Made by a program: the position numbers and the translations under genes | Notes under the pieces: model-generated | Databases searched by the model: none | Told to the model about the DNA's origin: nothing | Seen by the model: the letters and a program-made list of their open reading frames with translations, nothing else | NCBI RefSeq assembly: GCF_029168945.1 | Contig: NC_083607.1 | Span: 36,937,257 to 37,001,256 of the forward strand | Source: Cannabis sativa | Taxonomy: Eukaryota > Streptophyta > Magnoliopsida > Rosales > Cannabaceae | Direction of reading: 5' to 3' | Length of the DNA stretch: 64,000 bases | Shown here: positions 30,269-42,933 of the stretch, in pieces | How positions within the stretch are numbered: position 1 is the first letter of the stretch | How the letters are laid out: the number at the start of each line of letters is the position of its first letter

Positions 30269-32520
30269 TGTAACACCCTAACTATCTTAGGCGTATTACG
30301 TGATTTTTAAACGTACTGTGCAGCTCGTTGCTAATCAACGAGGTTTATGGAAAAACGTGATTAATTAAAATTTTGCTTTTTCATTAAACTTATAAACCAT
30401 TTTACAAAAAGTCTCGGGATCCCGATTTATAAAAATATTTACAAACGTTTTAACTGTTCAACTTTTACATCAAAATGAAAGTCGTCTAACGACAGTTACA
30501 AAAATCTCAGCCCTGCTGTCCCGAGGATCGTACGCTCCAGGCCTAACCGCCCCGACATGTACAATCTCATATGCTCGGTCACGGTCCATCAGCTACAGCC
30601 TTGCCTTTACCTACACATGAACGTAAACTGTGAGTCGACAGACTCAGCAAGAAAAGCATACTAATATCATACATAAAACTGACTGCCGTGTCCAACACGA
30701 TACTGAGTCCCGCTACTGCCATGTCCAACATGGTACTGAGCACTACTGCCATGTCCAACATGGTACTGAGTTTTGAACGTTCGGGGGACGGTACTATTGA
30801 CAGTATCCTCCCGATCGGTCGAACCGGTCATACTCCGCCGCTGGTCATACTCCAGCTGTACCGACGGGATAGGTCAATAGCACCGAACCACCAACCAAGT
30901 GTCGGCTGATCGGTCGAACCTGGTCATACTCCGCCGCTGGTCATACTCCGGCACATGCAGACGTGACGGGGTTGGGTGGTTCGAAGCCTAAATACATAAC
31001 TAATGTAATCTAGCAGGCTTCCTACATGCACGCTAAACATGTAATCTACATATGCATACCGTTATACTAATCTTACGGATTCCGATTTCAGTGTGCCGTC
31101 AACTCCGACCGGAACCGAAGCCGAACGACGGATTCATCGGCTCCTAAACCATAAAAATCACAACGCTATAAGTGACACGCTAAATCACTTCCCGGGGACT
31201 AAAACTTGAAACTAAAAGTTTCCCTATCGATAAAAAGCATGGCAATACCCCTAAAAACCCAAAAACGAGGAAAACTAGGGTTCTGAAAAATCCCCCAACC
31301 GGCAGACCGGTTGCCCAACCGGAATTCCGGTTCTGGGAAATTCTGAACCCCCATCCCGAATTCCGGATGCTCAACCGGAATTCCGGTTCCTCGCAGGCAG
31401 CCAACTAAAAATCTCCTAACTTGACCAATTCAAACCCAATTGGTCCCAAACTTTCCAGACCTGTTCTATAGGTCCCAAATAACAATTCTAGAGCATCAAA
31501 CCTACCCAGAAATCACATATGCAAAATTCACCATTGGAGCTCAAGCTTTGAGTTCCAAACTCAAGCTTGAGCAAAACCACCTAACATGCATCCTAACCTA
31601 TTTAATTCTACTCAAGTAAGCATATAATCATCTCTGAAAACATACAAGAACACCCAGCAATTCACAGAAACATAATCACACTATTTTACTCCAAAAACCA
31701 CATTTTTGCATATAAAACTTAAACTTTAAACAATCAATCTAACATGCTTTCAACACAGCTCAATCAACAACAATAATCATGCTTTAATCCTCATAAATCA
31801 ACAACAAAAACACAGCAGTAACATCTCTCAAAATCACATGCATTTACTCAACTATTTTCACTTAAATTTCAAGAAAACACAAAGGAAATTATAAGGGATC
31901 AAACCTTGACTTGAATTACACTTAGAGGAGAAGAAAATCACAAGCTTTAGGCAGAAAATTCCCAGCCCTAGCAGCCCAAGACTCAGCCGAAAAGAGGAAG
32001 AAAGAGAGAGCTTTGAGTGTTTGATTTTTTTGAGAAAAAATGATTTTATTTTCTAAGTTTGGAAAAAAAATGAATAAAAGCTATACATATCATTATATTC
32101 AGCCAAATAAACACTTAAGTAATTATTTATTTTCCATTTCAAAAAGTCATAAAAGACAAAACACTAATGGGGCAAAAAGACCATTTTGCCCCTCCACCAT
32201 AAAATCATGAAAATCATACTAAAGGGGTATTTTTGGGACATTCTAAATTCCCGGCCATTCCCGACATTCCCAATGTCTAAAACCCGTCCCCAAAATACTA
32301 ACATACTAAGTTGTGATTTCTACTGAGCCAAACGCCGAGTTCCAAAATACCGGACACCGGAAATGCGAAATATAAAAACTGCTGATGACATAAACATGCA
32401 TATCTGAATTCCATAAATATCCATAATAAATTATTTAAATGGCTATAAATAATTTCATGATTAAACATAAACAACTGCTAATTAACTGCTAATTTCCAAA
32501 TTAACTAAGCGGGCTTTACA
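30269..32520 (-). repeat. 3' LTR of Gypsy-1 (2252 bp)
   Basis: Pairs with 37486-39742. It contains two exact copies of the 16-nt palindrome AACCGGAATTCCGGTT (31317-31332, 31373-31388) and repeated TGCCATGTCCAACATGG motifs (30716-30772). Confidence 0.95.
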
Positions 32521-32521
32521 A

Positions 32522-35500
32522 CTATTCCCCCCTTAAAAGGATTTCGTCCCCGAAATCTAACCTGAATAACTCTGGATATTGAGCTCGCATATCTGACTCA
32601 AGCTCCCAGGTGGCTTCTTCCACCTTACTGTTTCTCCAGAGAACCTTGACCAACGCTATGGTCTTATTCCGAAGGACTTTATCCTTTCTATCCAGGATCT
32701 GCACTGGCTGTTCCTCATAAGACATATCCGATCGAAGTGAAGACTCTCATAACTGAGTATATGAGAGGGGTCTGAAACGTATTTTCTCAACATTGAGACA
32801 TGAAATACGTTATGCACTGCTGATAAAGCTGGAGGCAATGCTAACCGATATGCCACTTGACCTATCTTCTCGAGAATCTCGAAAGGTCCTGTAAACCTAG
32901 GGCATAACTTGCCTCTTTTCCCGAAACGTTTAATCCCCTTCATCGGAGATACTCGCAAAAACACATGGTCCCCTACTCGGAACTCAACATCCCTACGTTT
33001 CGGATCTGCGTAACTCTTCTGTCTGCTCTGTGAGGCAAGCATTCTAGCTTTTATCTTTTCTATTGCCTCATTGGTCCGCTGAACTGACTCTGGACCTAGG
33101 TATTTCCTCTCCCCTGTCTCATCCCAGTGGATAGGGGATCTACATTTCCTACCGTACAACAGTTCATAGGGTGTCATCCCTATCGTACTCTGGTAACTGT
33201 TGTTGTATGAAAATTCTATTAACGGTAGGTATTTACTCCATGAACCCTCAAAGTCCATAACACAGGCTCTCAACATATCCTCCAATATCTGAATTGTCCT
33301 TTCGGACTGACCATCTGTCTGAGGATGGAATGCTGTACTGAATTTTAGCTTCGTACCCATTGCCCGTTGCAAACTTTGCCAAAATTTGGAGGTGAATTTC
33401 GGATCCCTGTCCGAAACTATAGACTTCGGTACCCCGTGAAGTCTCACTATCTCCCTGACATATAACTCTGCCAACTGATCCACTGTAAACGTTGTTCTAA
33501 CCGGCAGAAAATGAGCAGATTTCGTAAATCGATCCACCACTACCCAGATGGAGTCGTACATACCCGTGGTCCTAGGTAACCCGACCACAAAATCCATCGC
33601 AATATCCTCCCATTTCCATTCTGGTAGGGTTAGAGGCTGCAACAACCCCGTCGGTCTGATGTTCAGCCTTGATCTGCTGACACGTGAGGCATCTCGAAAC
33701 GAATTCTACCAAATTCTTCTTCATACCGCTCCACCGGAAGTACGGTTTCAAATCTTGATACATCTTGGTGGTGCCGGGATGCAGAGAATATGGAGTAGAA
33801 TGAGCCTCCTCAAAGATCTCGTTTCTCAATTCCACACTGTTCGGAACACAAACCCTGGCTTTATACAAAAGCATCCCACTATCTGACACTGAAAAATCTT
33901 TGGCTTGACCAGCCAATACCTCATCTCGGATTTTCACTAACTCCGGATCTGTCGTCTGAGCAACCTTTATTCTCTCTAACAGGTCAGATTGCAGCGTTAA
34001 GTTGTGAAGCTGACCTACCACAAACTCAATGCTGGATCTAACCATATCCTCTGCTAGCTGAGGTGAGATCTGAACCATGCTAGCTACTTGCCCGGGACCC
34101 TTTCTGCTCAGGGCATCGGCCACTACATTGGCTTTCCCGGGATGGTAAAGGATCTCACAATCATAATCCTTCACTAATTCCAACCAACGCCTTTGTCTCA
34201 TGTTCAAATCTTTCTGAGTAAAGAAATACTTGAGACTCTTATGGTCGGTATAGATCTCACACTTCTCTCCATACAGGTAATGCCGCCAAATCTTCAGTGC
34301 AAAAACCACTGCGGCTAATTCTAAATCATGAGTCGGGTATCGCTGTTCATAATCCTTTAACTGACGGGAGGCATAAGCGATAACCCGATCGGCTTGCATC
34401 AATACGCACCCCAAACCCTGTTTGGATGCGTCACAGTAGACCACGAACTTCTCCTCGTCCGAAGGTAAAGCTAGTACCGGAGCAGTAATCAATCTCTGTT
34501 TCAGCTCCTGAAAACTAGCTTCGCATTTATCTGACCAGATAAATCGCTGATTCTTCTTTGTAAGCTCGGTTAGGGGCATTGAAATTTTGGAGAACCCCTC
34601 CACGAACCTACGGTAGTACCCAGCTAATCCCAAAAAGCTTCTGATCTCTGTCACTGTCTTCGGTCTCGGCCAATCCCTGACGGATTCGATCTTCCCGGGA
34701 TCCACCTTGATCCCGTCTTCACCCACAATGTGCCCTAGGAAGGACACCTGAGACAACCAGAACTCACATTTCTTGAACTTGGCGTAGAGTCTATGTTCTC
34801 GAAGTCGTTGCAGTACCATTTGAAGATGTATCTCATGCTCCTCTTCTGACTGAGAGTACACGAGGATGTCGTCGATAAATACAATCACACAGATATCGAG
34901 GAAATCCTTGAATACTCTATTCATCAGGTCCATGAATGCTGCAGGAGCATTGGTTAGTCCGAATGACATAACCAGGAACTCGTAGTGTCCATACCTAGTG
35001 CGGAAAGCCGTCTTTGGAATGTCCTCCTCTCGGATCCTCAACTGATGATAACCCGAACGAAGATCAATCTTAGAAAAGACCGTTTTCCCCTGAAGCTGAT
35101 CGAACAAGTCATCGATCCTAGGTAATGGATATTTATTCTTCACCGTCAGCTTGTTCAACTCTCTGTAGTCGATGCACATCCTCATAGATCCATCCTTCTT
35201 CTTGACGAACAAAACCGGGGCTCCCCAAGGTGACACACTGGGCCGAATGAACCCTATGTCAAGCAACCCCTGGAGCTGAATCTTCAATTCCTTAAGTTCA
35301 GCTGGAGCCATCCTATACGGGGCTTTAGAAACCGGATCCACCCCTGGTGCCAAGTCAATCACGAAGTCAATCTCCCGATGAGGTGGTAACCCTGGAAGTT
35401 CTTCGGGAAAAACGTCCAAAAATTCCCGAACCACTCTGATGTCCTTCGGCCGAATGGTGTCTGGCCGAGTGGTGTCCACCACCACGGCCAGAAACCCTAA

Positions 35501-36058
35501 GCACCCACCGTGCAATAATTCTCTCGCTGACATAGCCGAGATCACCGGGATCCGAGATCCCTGAACCGAACCCACAAACACGAACGGTTCTTCACTTTCC
35601 GGTTGGAAGACCACCATCTTCCTCTTACAGTCAATGCTCGCCGAATATTTAGATAGGAAATCCATTCCTAAAATAATATCGAATTCGACTAAGCTCATCT
35701 CTATCAGATCAGCGCTTAACTCTCTACCATCTATCCTGATCGGCATAGACCTAATCCACCTATTGGAGATAACCAATTCTCCGCCAGGTAACAGGGTTCC
35801 AAACCCTGATTGATATCTATCATAGGGTCTACCCAACTTACTAAAGACTCTGGCCGCCACATAAGAGCGTGTAGCCCCAGAATCAAACAGCACTGAATAA
35901 AGCGAGTTGTTAATAAAAAGCTGACCTGTAACAACTGATGGGCTGGCATCTGCATCAGCCTGCGTGATAGCGAACACCCTGGCTGGAGTGGGTATCGCTG
36001 GAGCTCTCGGTGCCTCTGGCCGGAGCTGGGGACATTCTCTCTTGAAGTGTCCGGGCAT
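32522..36058 (-). pseudogene. Gypsy-1 pol: protease, RT, RNase H, integrase, chromodomain
   Basis: The main frame (33572-36058, 828 residues) has the rest of the zinc knuckle, the protease site [11 protein letters not shown] at residues ~57-67, RT ([32 protein letters not shown], catalytic [12 protein letters not shown]), RNase H ([33 protein letters not shown]) and the H2C2 region of integrase ([13 protein letters not shown]). A small deletion at about 33640 shifts the frame. The next ORF (32656-33645) carries the integrase core ([46 protein letters not shown]) and GPFEILEKIGQVAYRLALPP. A second frameshift near 32730 precedes the chromodomain-like tail VEEATWELESDMRAQYPELF. Two frameshifts make it nonfunctional. 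Confidence 0.93.
32525..32534 (-). other. polypurine tract of Gypsy-1
   Basis: The minus strand reads AAGGGGGGAATAGT just before the 3' LTR start TGTAAAGCCC; it primes plus-strand cDNA synthesis. Confidence 0.85.
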
Positions 36059-36076
36059 GCCACAATGAAAGCATCC

Positions 36077-37203
36077 CTACCCCTTGCACTCACCCCGATG
36101 ATGCCTCTTGCAACTAGGGCACTCGGGATAGGAGAATCGGGTCTCAGTACCACCAGGACGACTCCCTCTGTTCTGGTTCCCTCGGAACCTCTTGTTCTGA
36201 CTCGAGCCGCCGGAAGCAGTGGGTGCCCTCTTCCTCTGATCAATGGCCGAACCACTACTCCCCCTGCTGAAGCCTGATGCAGGAGGGGTAGGAGCCCCGC
36301 CACCAACCGGAGTACTGACTGAATCTGACATGCACCCCACTGCGCCCTCAGCTCGCAGTGCCTTCTCCACCATCTGAGCATAGGTGGTGCTGTCGTCGGT
36401 TGTAATCATCAGGTCATGCCTGATCTTGGGATTCAACCCGTCCAGATACTTCTCCTTCCTGCTGAAGTCGGTCGGCACAATTCCCGAGGCTAATCTCGCC
36501 AACCGGTCAAACTGAGTAGTATACTCAGTGACGCTCATGTTCTCCCGCTGGGTCAGGTGAACGAACTCTTTCCTCTTGGCGCTTCTGACCGCCTCATTAT
36601 AGTATTTCGCGTTGAAGAGTTCCTGAAACCTTTCCCAGGTCATGGTGGTGACATCGTGAATCTGAGACACCATGTCCCACCATACCAGGGCATCCTCCTG
36701 GAACTGAAACGTGGCGCACACCACTCTGTCGTTACCGGTGACACCCATGAAGTTCAAGATTCTGGTGATCACCGTCAGCCACTGCTCGGCTTTCGATACA
36801 TCTGGACCTCCCAGGAATACCGGAGGTGCTTGCTTCCGGAACCGCTCATACAATGGTTCCAATCTATGGGCCGCCACCACTATCTCGGCACGGCGGCGAG
36901 GGGAGGTGCCACCGGAACTACGGGCACGGAACCGGCAGAGCACCCCGCTCGTCTCAACCTCTCGAATCTCGAGGTCTTGTTCTTCGATCCGGCTTGCATC
37001 TCCGCAAACCGCAACTCCCACCCGGGCTCCACGATCGGCCGGGGAGCCTGGGCAGCCTGTGGCGGGTCCTCAACACCCCGACCACGAGCCCTGCCTCGGG
37101 GACCTCTACCTCGGCCCCTAGCAGGTGGGGGAAACCGAGCTCCCTCTCCCTGATTCGACCCCACGGAGTTGCCCCGACTCCTGGTAGTCCGCCTGGCGGC
37201 CAT
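36077..37203 (-). pseudogene. Gypsy-1 gag
   Basis: Starts at ATG 37203 (MAARRTTRSRGNSVGSNQGE) with an RG-rich N-terminus. Frameshifts within ~36960-37010 disrupt the region after ELRFAEMQA. The Retrotrans_gag core follows: EPLYERFRKQAPPVFLGGPD, EDALVWWDMV, MTWERFQELFNAKYYNEAVR, YTTQFDRLARLASGIV, KYLDGLNPKIRHDL. It ends in a Ser/Gly-rich linker and CPSCKRHHRGECKG, then TAG at 36077. The TAG is in frame with pol six codons upstream of Met 36058. The gag protein would form the virus-like particle. Confidence 0.9.
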
Positions 37204-37470
37204 CTAGTTAGAACCGCCTGCGAAACCAAGAGTTGGCATATCAGGTCGTATTCAAGGCGAGCTTACTAATGCCGCTTAATTTGGAAATTAGAAATGAAAC
37301 ATGCGCCTATTCTACTATCAGGCTACTAACATGCTTCCTAACAGGCTTTTCTTTTTCATAACTGAATAAAATAAACTACTAAAGCAATAAAGGCTTACTG
37401 AACCGTGAACCGAGCTAACTGCTGATGATGATTGTACATGTCGTGACGATCTTCGGAAGACAACCTGGCG
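37204..37470 (-). other. Gypsy-1 5' leader
   Basis: Untranslated region between primer-binding site and gag ATG. The same leader is seen on the plus strand in Gypsy-2 (60397-60662). Confidence 0.7.
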
Positions 37471-37482
37471 GCTCTGATACCA
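37471..37482 (-). other. primer-binding site of Gypsy-1
   Basis: Minus-strand TGGTATCAGAGC three bases inside the 5' LTR end, complementary to initiator-Met tRNA. Confidence 0.9.
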
Positions 37483-37485
37483 AGT

Positions 37486-39742
37486 TGTAACACCCTAACT
37501 ATCTTAGGCGTATTACGTGATTTTTAAACGTACTGTGCAGCTCGTTGCTAATCAACGAGGTTTATGGAAAAACGTGATTAATTAAAATTTTGCTTTTTCA
37601 TTAAACTTATAAACCATTTTACAAAAAGTCTCGGGATCCCGATTTATAAAAATATTTACAAACGTTTTAACTGTTCAACTTTTACATCAAAATGAAAGTC
37701 GTCTAACGACAGTTACAAAAATCTCAGCCCTGCTGTCCCGAGGATCGTACGCTCCAGGCCTAACCGCCCCGACATGTACAATCTCATATGCTCGGTCACG
37801 GTCCATCAGCTACAGCCTTGCCTTTACCTACACATGAACGTAAACTGTGAGTCGACAGACTCAGCAAGAAAAGCATACTAATATCATACATAAAACTGAC
37901 TGCCGTGTCCAACACGATACTGAGTCCCGCTACTGCCATGTCCAACATGGTACTGAGCACTACTGCCATGTCCAACATGGTACTGAGTTTTGAACGTTCA
38001 GTGGACGGTACTATTGACAGGTATCCTCCTGATCGGTCGAACCGGTCATACTCCGACTGCTGGTCATACTCCAGCCTGTACCGACGGGATAGGTCAATAG
38101 CACTGAACCACCAACCAAGTGTCAGCCTGATCGGTCGAACCGGTCATACTCCGCCGTCGGTCATACTCCAGCCTGTACCGACGTGACAGGGTTGGGTGGT
38201 TCGAAGCCTAAATACATAACTAATGTAATCTAGCAGGCTTCCTACATGCACGCTAAACATGTAATCTACATATGCATACTGTTATACTAATCTTACCTGG
38301 ATTCCGATTTCAGGTGTGCCGGTCAACCTGACTGGAACTGAAGCTGAACGACGGATTACTGGCTCCTAAACCATAAAAATCACAACGCTATAAGTGACAC
38401 GCTAAATCACTTCCCGGGGACTAAAACTTGAAACTAAAAGTTTCCCTATCGATAAAAAGCATGGCAATACCCGTAAAAACCCAAAAACGAGGAAAACTAG
38501 GGTTCTGAAAAATCCCCCAACCGGCAGACCGGTTGCCCAACCGGAATTCCGGTTCTGGGAAATTCTGAACCCCCATCCGGAATTCCGGATGCTCAACCGG
38601 AATTCCGGTTCCTCGCAGGCAGCCAACTAAAAATCTCCTAACTTGACCAATTCAAACCCAATTGGTCCCAAACTTTCCAGACCTGTTCTATAGGTCCCAA
38701 ATAACAATTCTAGAGCATCAAACCTACCCAGAAATCACATATGCAAAATTCACCATTGGAGCTCAAGCTTTGAGTTCCAAACTCAAGCTTGAGCAAAACC
38801 ACCTAACATGCATCCTAACCTATTTAATTCTACTCAAGTAAGCATATAATCATCTCTGAAAACATACAAGAACACCCAGCAATTCACAGAAACATAATCA
38901 CACTATTTTACTCCAAAAACCACATTTTTGCATATAAAACTCAAACTTTAAACAATCAATCTAACATGCTTTCAACACAGCTCAATCAACAACAATAATC
39001 ATGCTTTAATCCTCATAAATCAACAACAAAAACACAGCAGTAACATCTCTCAAAATCACATGCATTTACTCAACTATTTTCACTTAAATTTCAAGAAAAC
39101 ACAAAGGAAATTATAAGGGATCAAACCTTGACTTGAATTACACTTAGAGGAGAAGAAAATCACAAGCTTTAGGCAGAAAATTCCCAGCCCTAGCAGCCCA
39201 AGACTCAGCCGAAAAGAGGAAGAAAGAGAGAGCTTTGAGTGTTTGATTTTTTTGAGAAAAAATGATTTTATTTTCTAAGTTTGGAAAAAAAATGAATAAA
39301 AGCTATACATATCATTATATTCAGCCAAATAAACACTTAAGTAATTATTTATTTTCCATTTCATAAAGTCATAAAAGACAAAACACTAATGGGGCAAAAA
39401 GACCATTTTGCCCCTCCACCATAAAATCATGAAAATCATACTAAAGGGGTATTTTTGGGACATTCTAAATTCCCGGCCATTCCCGACATTCCCAATGTCT
39501 AAAACCCGTCCCCAAAATACTAACATACTAAGTTGTGATTTCTACTGAGCCAAACGCCGAGTTCCAAAATACCGGACACCGGAAATGCGAAATATAAAAA
39601 CTGCTGATGACATAAACATGCATATCTGAATTCCATAAATATCCATAATAAATTATTTAAATGGCTATAAATAATTTCATGATTAAACATAAACAACTGC
39701 TAATTAACTGCTAATTTCCAAATTAACTAAGCGGGCTTTACA
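37486..39742 (-). repeat. 5' LTR of Gypsy-1 (2257 bp)
   Basis: Nearly identical to 30269-32520 except in 37996-38366. The palindrome AACCGGAATTCCGGTT is at 38539-38554 and 38595-38610. Confidence 0.95.
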
Positions 39743-39747
39743 AATTA
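39743..39747. other. target-site duplication AATTA, right of Gypsy-1
   Basis: Pairs with 30264-30268. Confidence 0.9.
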
Positions 39748-41039
39748 TCTCTCAGAGATAAAAAAGAAAGGTAAATCTTATTTACATGTTTATGAAACTA
39801 ATTTATAGATGATGATAAATCCTTATGGATTGTTGATTCTGGAACCACTAATCACATTTTTCTTCTATGAAAATATTTGATTCTTCAAAGAAGCTGGCTG
39901 ATGGAGAGGTGACCATGCGAGTGGGCAATGAAGCACGTGTGTCCACCAAGAGTGTTGACAAAGCCTGTTTAAATTTCAAAAATAAGTTTTTGGTTTTGAA
40001 CAATATTTATTTTATTCCTAATTGTATCAGAAATATTATTTCTTTATCTCTTTTGCATGAACAACATTATGATATTTCTTTTATGGACAATGAGATTATT
40101 ATTTTAAAGAATGGAATGCCTATTTGTTGTGCAAAACAGAATAACAGACTCTATGTCCTTAGACTTAATAAGTAATTAATTTTGGATAATGAATTGTTTA
40201 GAGTTGCTACACCTCAACATAATAAGAGGTAAAGTATTTCTTAAGATGATGAAACATATCTATGACATATGTGTTTAGGTCACACTGTCCTATACAGAAT
40301 AAACTGTTTTGCAAATGATGGTCTTTTGAGAGAACTTGAGGTTGGGATTCTTCCAGTTTGTGAATCTTGTCTTGAAGGCAAGATGGCAGAAATACTTTTA
40401 CAATAAAAGTCAACAGAGCCAAGGAACAAGTTGAGCTAGTACACACTGATGTGTGTGAACCTATTAATATTCAAGCTCGAGGAGGTTTCAAATACTTCAT
40501 CACTTTTATTGGCGATTATTCCAGATATGGTCATACTTACCTATTGGCCAAGAAGTGTGAAACTTTTGCCGAGCTCAAAGACTTCAAAGCATTAGCTAAA
40601 AAGCTATTTTGTAAATCTTTAAAAATACTTCAATCTGATCAAGGTGGAGTATTTGGATTATGATTTCAAAGACTACCTGTTGGAGCATGACATTCTATCC
40701 CAACTCACAACACCTAGAACACCCTAGTTGAATGGTGTTTCAAAGAGAAGAAATCGAACCTTGTTAGATATGGTCAAATTTATATTGAGTTACTCTTCAC
40801 TGTCACTCAACTTCTAGCGATACACACTTCAAGCGGCTACTTACATTCTAAATGTAATACCCTCAATGAGCATAAACAACACTCCAATGGAATTGTGAAA
40901 TGTAACAAAACCCAAATTGAAACATTTTTGTATTTGGGGTTGTCTTGCTCATGTTATAAGACCTAGGATAGGGAAACTTGTTCCTAGGTCTGAAGTGTGT
41001 ATATTTATATGATATTCAAAGGAGATTTGAGGTGCATAC
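39748..41039 (+). pseudogene. Copia-A protease and integrase region
   Basis: Continues the interrupted gag frame (SEIKKKGKSYLHVYETNL). A frameshifted protease site follows (GLLILEPLI frame; the expected WIVDSGTTNHI reads in another frame at ~39825). The 39867-40175 segment reads KSVDKACLNFKNKFLVLNN and CAKQNNRLYVLRLNK. GAG-pre-integrase remnants (LPVCESCLEGKM-like, ~40365) and the integrase start (VCEPINIQARGGFKYFITFI, DYSRYGHTYLLAKKCETF, KSLKILQSDQGGVFG) follow. Multiple frameshifts and stops are present. A solo LTR splits the integrase at 41040. Confidence 0.82.
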
Positions 41040-42928
41040 TGTTGGGTTTTGTGCCCTAAAGAAAACCCATTTTAAAATAATCCGATTTACTAGTTAATAA
41101 AGATCAGAAATAACATTTTATGTTGCATGGTTCACATGGTTTATTTCATGATTGTTTAATGTATAAATTCTATTTAGTCCAGAACATATGTATTTGTTCA
41201 TGATTATAGTGTTGTCAGCACAATGGAATATAATCATGTTTATATGTTCGAAAGTTTAATTCCCTGATTTGTCAGTTCACTGGATTTAGACTGGCATGAT
41301 AATCAGCGATAGGTATGCTTACACCTTGGATAAGTGTTATGTCCTTTCCAGGGCATTGGCAAAGTTTACCAGTATCGGATGTATGGAGTATACATTGGAA
41401 GGGACCGATATTGAACTTTGATTAGATATGATAAATTTACCGTAATATCTATTCAATTCAATATCACCTAGTTGATCCTAAATCAAATGATCTTAATCCT
41501 GACATGGTTAGGTTCGATCTGAAGAGTGTTATTTGTGTTCTTTGATTTGTTAGTTAAGCCCACTTTTTGGTCAGGGTGATACCTACATTTTGGGAACACG
41601 ATAGTACAATTGAGTGGGAGCTCTAATCATAGATATGGAATCTATAGCTTCTATAGGTATTTAGAAGTGAAACGATGATTTCCTTCGAGCTTGCTAAATA
41701 GAGATAAGTGATTGAGATCTCATTTTAGTGATTATTTTATTTCACTAAAATATCATTTATAGGTGGCAAGTGTTTTAAGGATAAAATACATTGAAAGGGT
41801 GTAACGGTAATTTTATCCCTATGCAATGTAGATCATCTATAGAGGATCATTGATTATTGGGATTATAACAATGAATAATTAATAGCGTATCTATATCGTG
41901 GAACATATAGAGCGTTCTATGTAACTGAGAGTGCAATTCCAAGTTCTATGGTGGATACAATAAGGAATTAATAAGTTAGTGAATTTACTTGGTGAATTCT
42001 AGGTCTGCTTATTGGAAGCTCGGTTATATAGGCCCATGGTCCCCATACTAGTTGAGACAAACTGATTGTAAGACTCAGTTAATTGATTTTAATTAATCAA
42101 TTATAATTCTAAAATTATACTATGTCTATTTTATGAATTTTTTTACTATGTTATGGCTTGATTGTAAAGAAATAGTATTTTGGGATCAATTTGTTAATTA
42201 AGAGACTTTTCATGGTCCAATTAATAAATTACATAAATGGCAATTTTATTTAGTAATTAATTATAATTATTAAATAAATAGTTTTAGCATGTATAGGTTT
42301 GAATTAGAAAATATGGTATTATTGAAAAGAAGAATAAGTGGTTTGAAAAGTGGTAAAATTGTAACTAGTAATTGATCTCATTAAAGTGTACGGCCATATG
42401 TTATTTTTGCTTAATATTTTATTCTTTTTTTAATCCATTTAATTCAAACCTAACCCTATTGAAGAATAGTATAAAAGGAAGGCTATGGTCTCTTCATCCA
42501 AACTAATGCCTCCAAAGATAATAACCTAGCTTTTGATGAGACCTTTTCCTTCTTCTTTCTTCTTCAATTTCGAAAAACACTAAGCCTTTCTTCACAAATA
42601 TTATTCAGCCAATAGTGATAGAGTGAGTGCCCACACACATCAAGTTGGTCCTCAATTATAGTATGTAAGACTGTGAAGAATCCAATCAACAAGAAGGGGC
42701 TCAAGAAGGAGAGAAAGAGATCTAGGTTCAAATCTTGATAATGCTCTGCTACAGAAAGGAATCAAGGGCTAGAGATCTGAACAGAAGGAGTCATTATATT
42801 CCGCTGCACCCAATGTAAGGTTTTCTTAAACCCTTATGTGTTTATTTCATTGTTTTAGAAATTCATATTAGGATGTTAATGAAACATACTTGTTAGTAAA
42901 TATAGATCCTGGTAAAATAATTCCAACA
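41040..42928 (+). repeat. solo LTR of Angela-like copia (1889 bp)
   Basis: Starts TGTTGGGTTTTGTGCCCTAA and ends TAATTCCAACA, flanked by the exact 5-bp duplication CATAC (41035-41039 and 42929-42933). No internal region is present, so it arose by recombination between the LTRs of a former full element. It aligns in inverse orientation with the Copia-B LTR at 46440-48305, so the two belong to one family. Confidence 0.92.
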
Positions 42929-42933
42929 CATAC

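Larger units (their letters stand above)
30269..39742 (-). mobile_element. Ty3/gypsy chromovirus, Tekay/Del-type (Gypsy-1), complete
   Basis: A 9474-bp element on the minus strand: 5' LTR 37486-39742, primer-binding site 37471-37482, gag, protease-RT-RNase H-integrase-chromodomain, polypurine tract, 3' LTR 30269-32520. LTRs start TGTAAAGCCC and end GGGTGTTACA. A 5-bp target duplication AATTA flanks it. LTR identity is very high outside one ~350-bp block, so insertion is recent. The pol order, chromodomain and ~2.25-kb LTRs fit Tekay/Del chromoviruses. Confidence 0.95.

Noticed and set aside
32522..37203. Endogenous pararetrovirus
   Set aside because: There is an integrase with H2C2 and core motifs, flanking LTRs, a primer-binding site and a 5-bp duplication, and no movement or coat protein region.
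36557..37269. Overlapping plus-strand Pro/Arg-rich ORFs
   Set aside because: Antisense shadows of the GC-rich gag of Gypsy-1.
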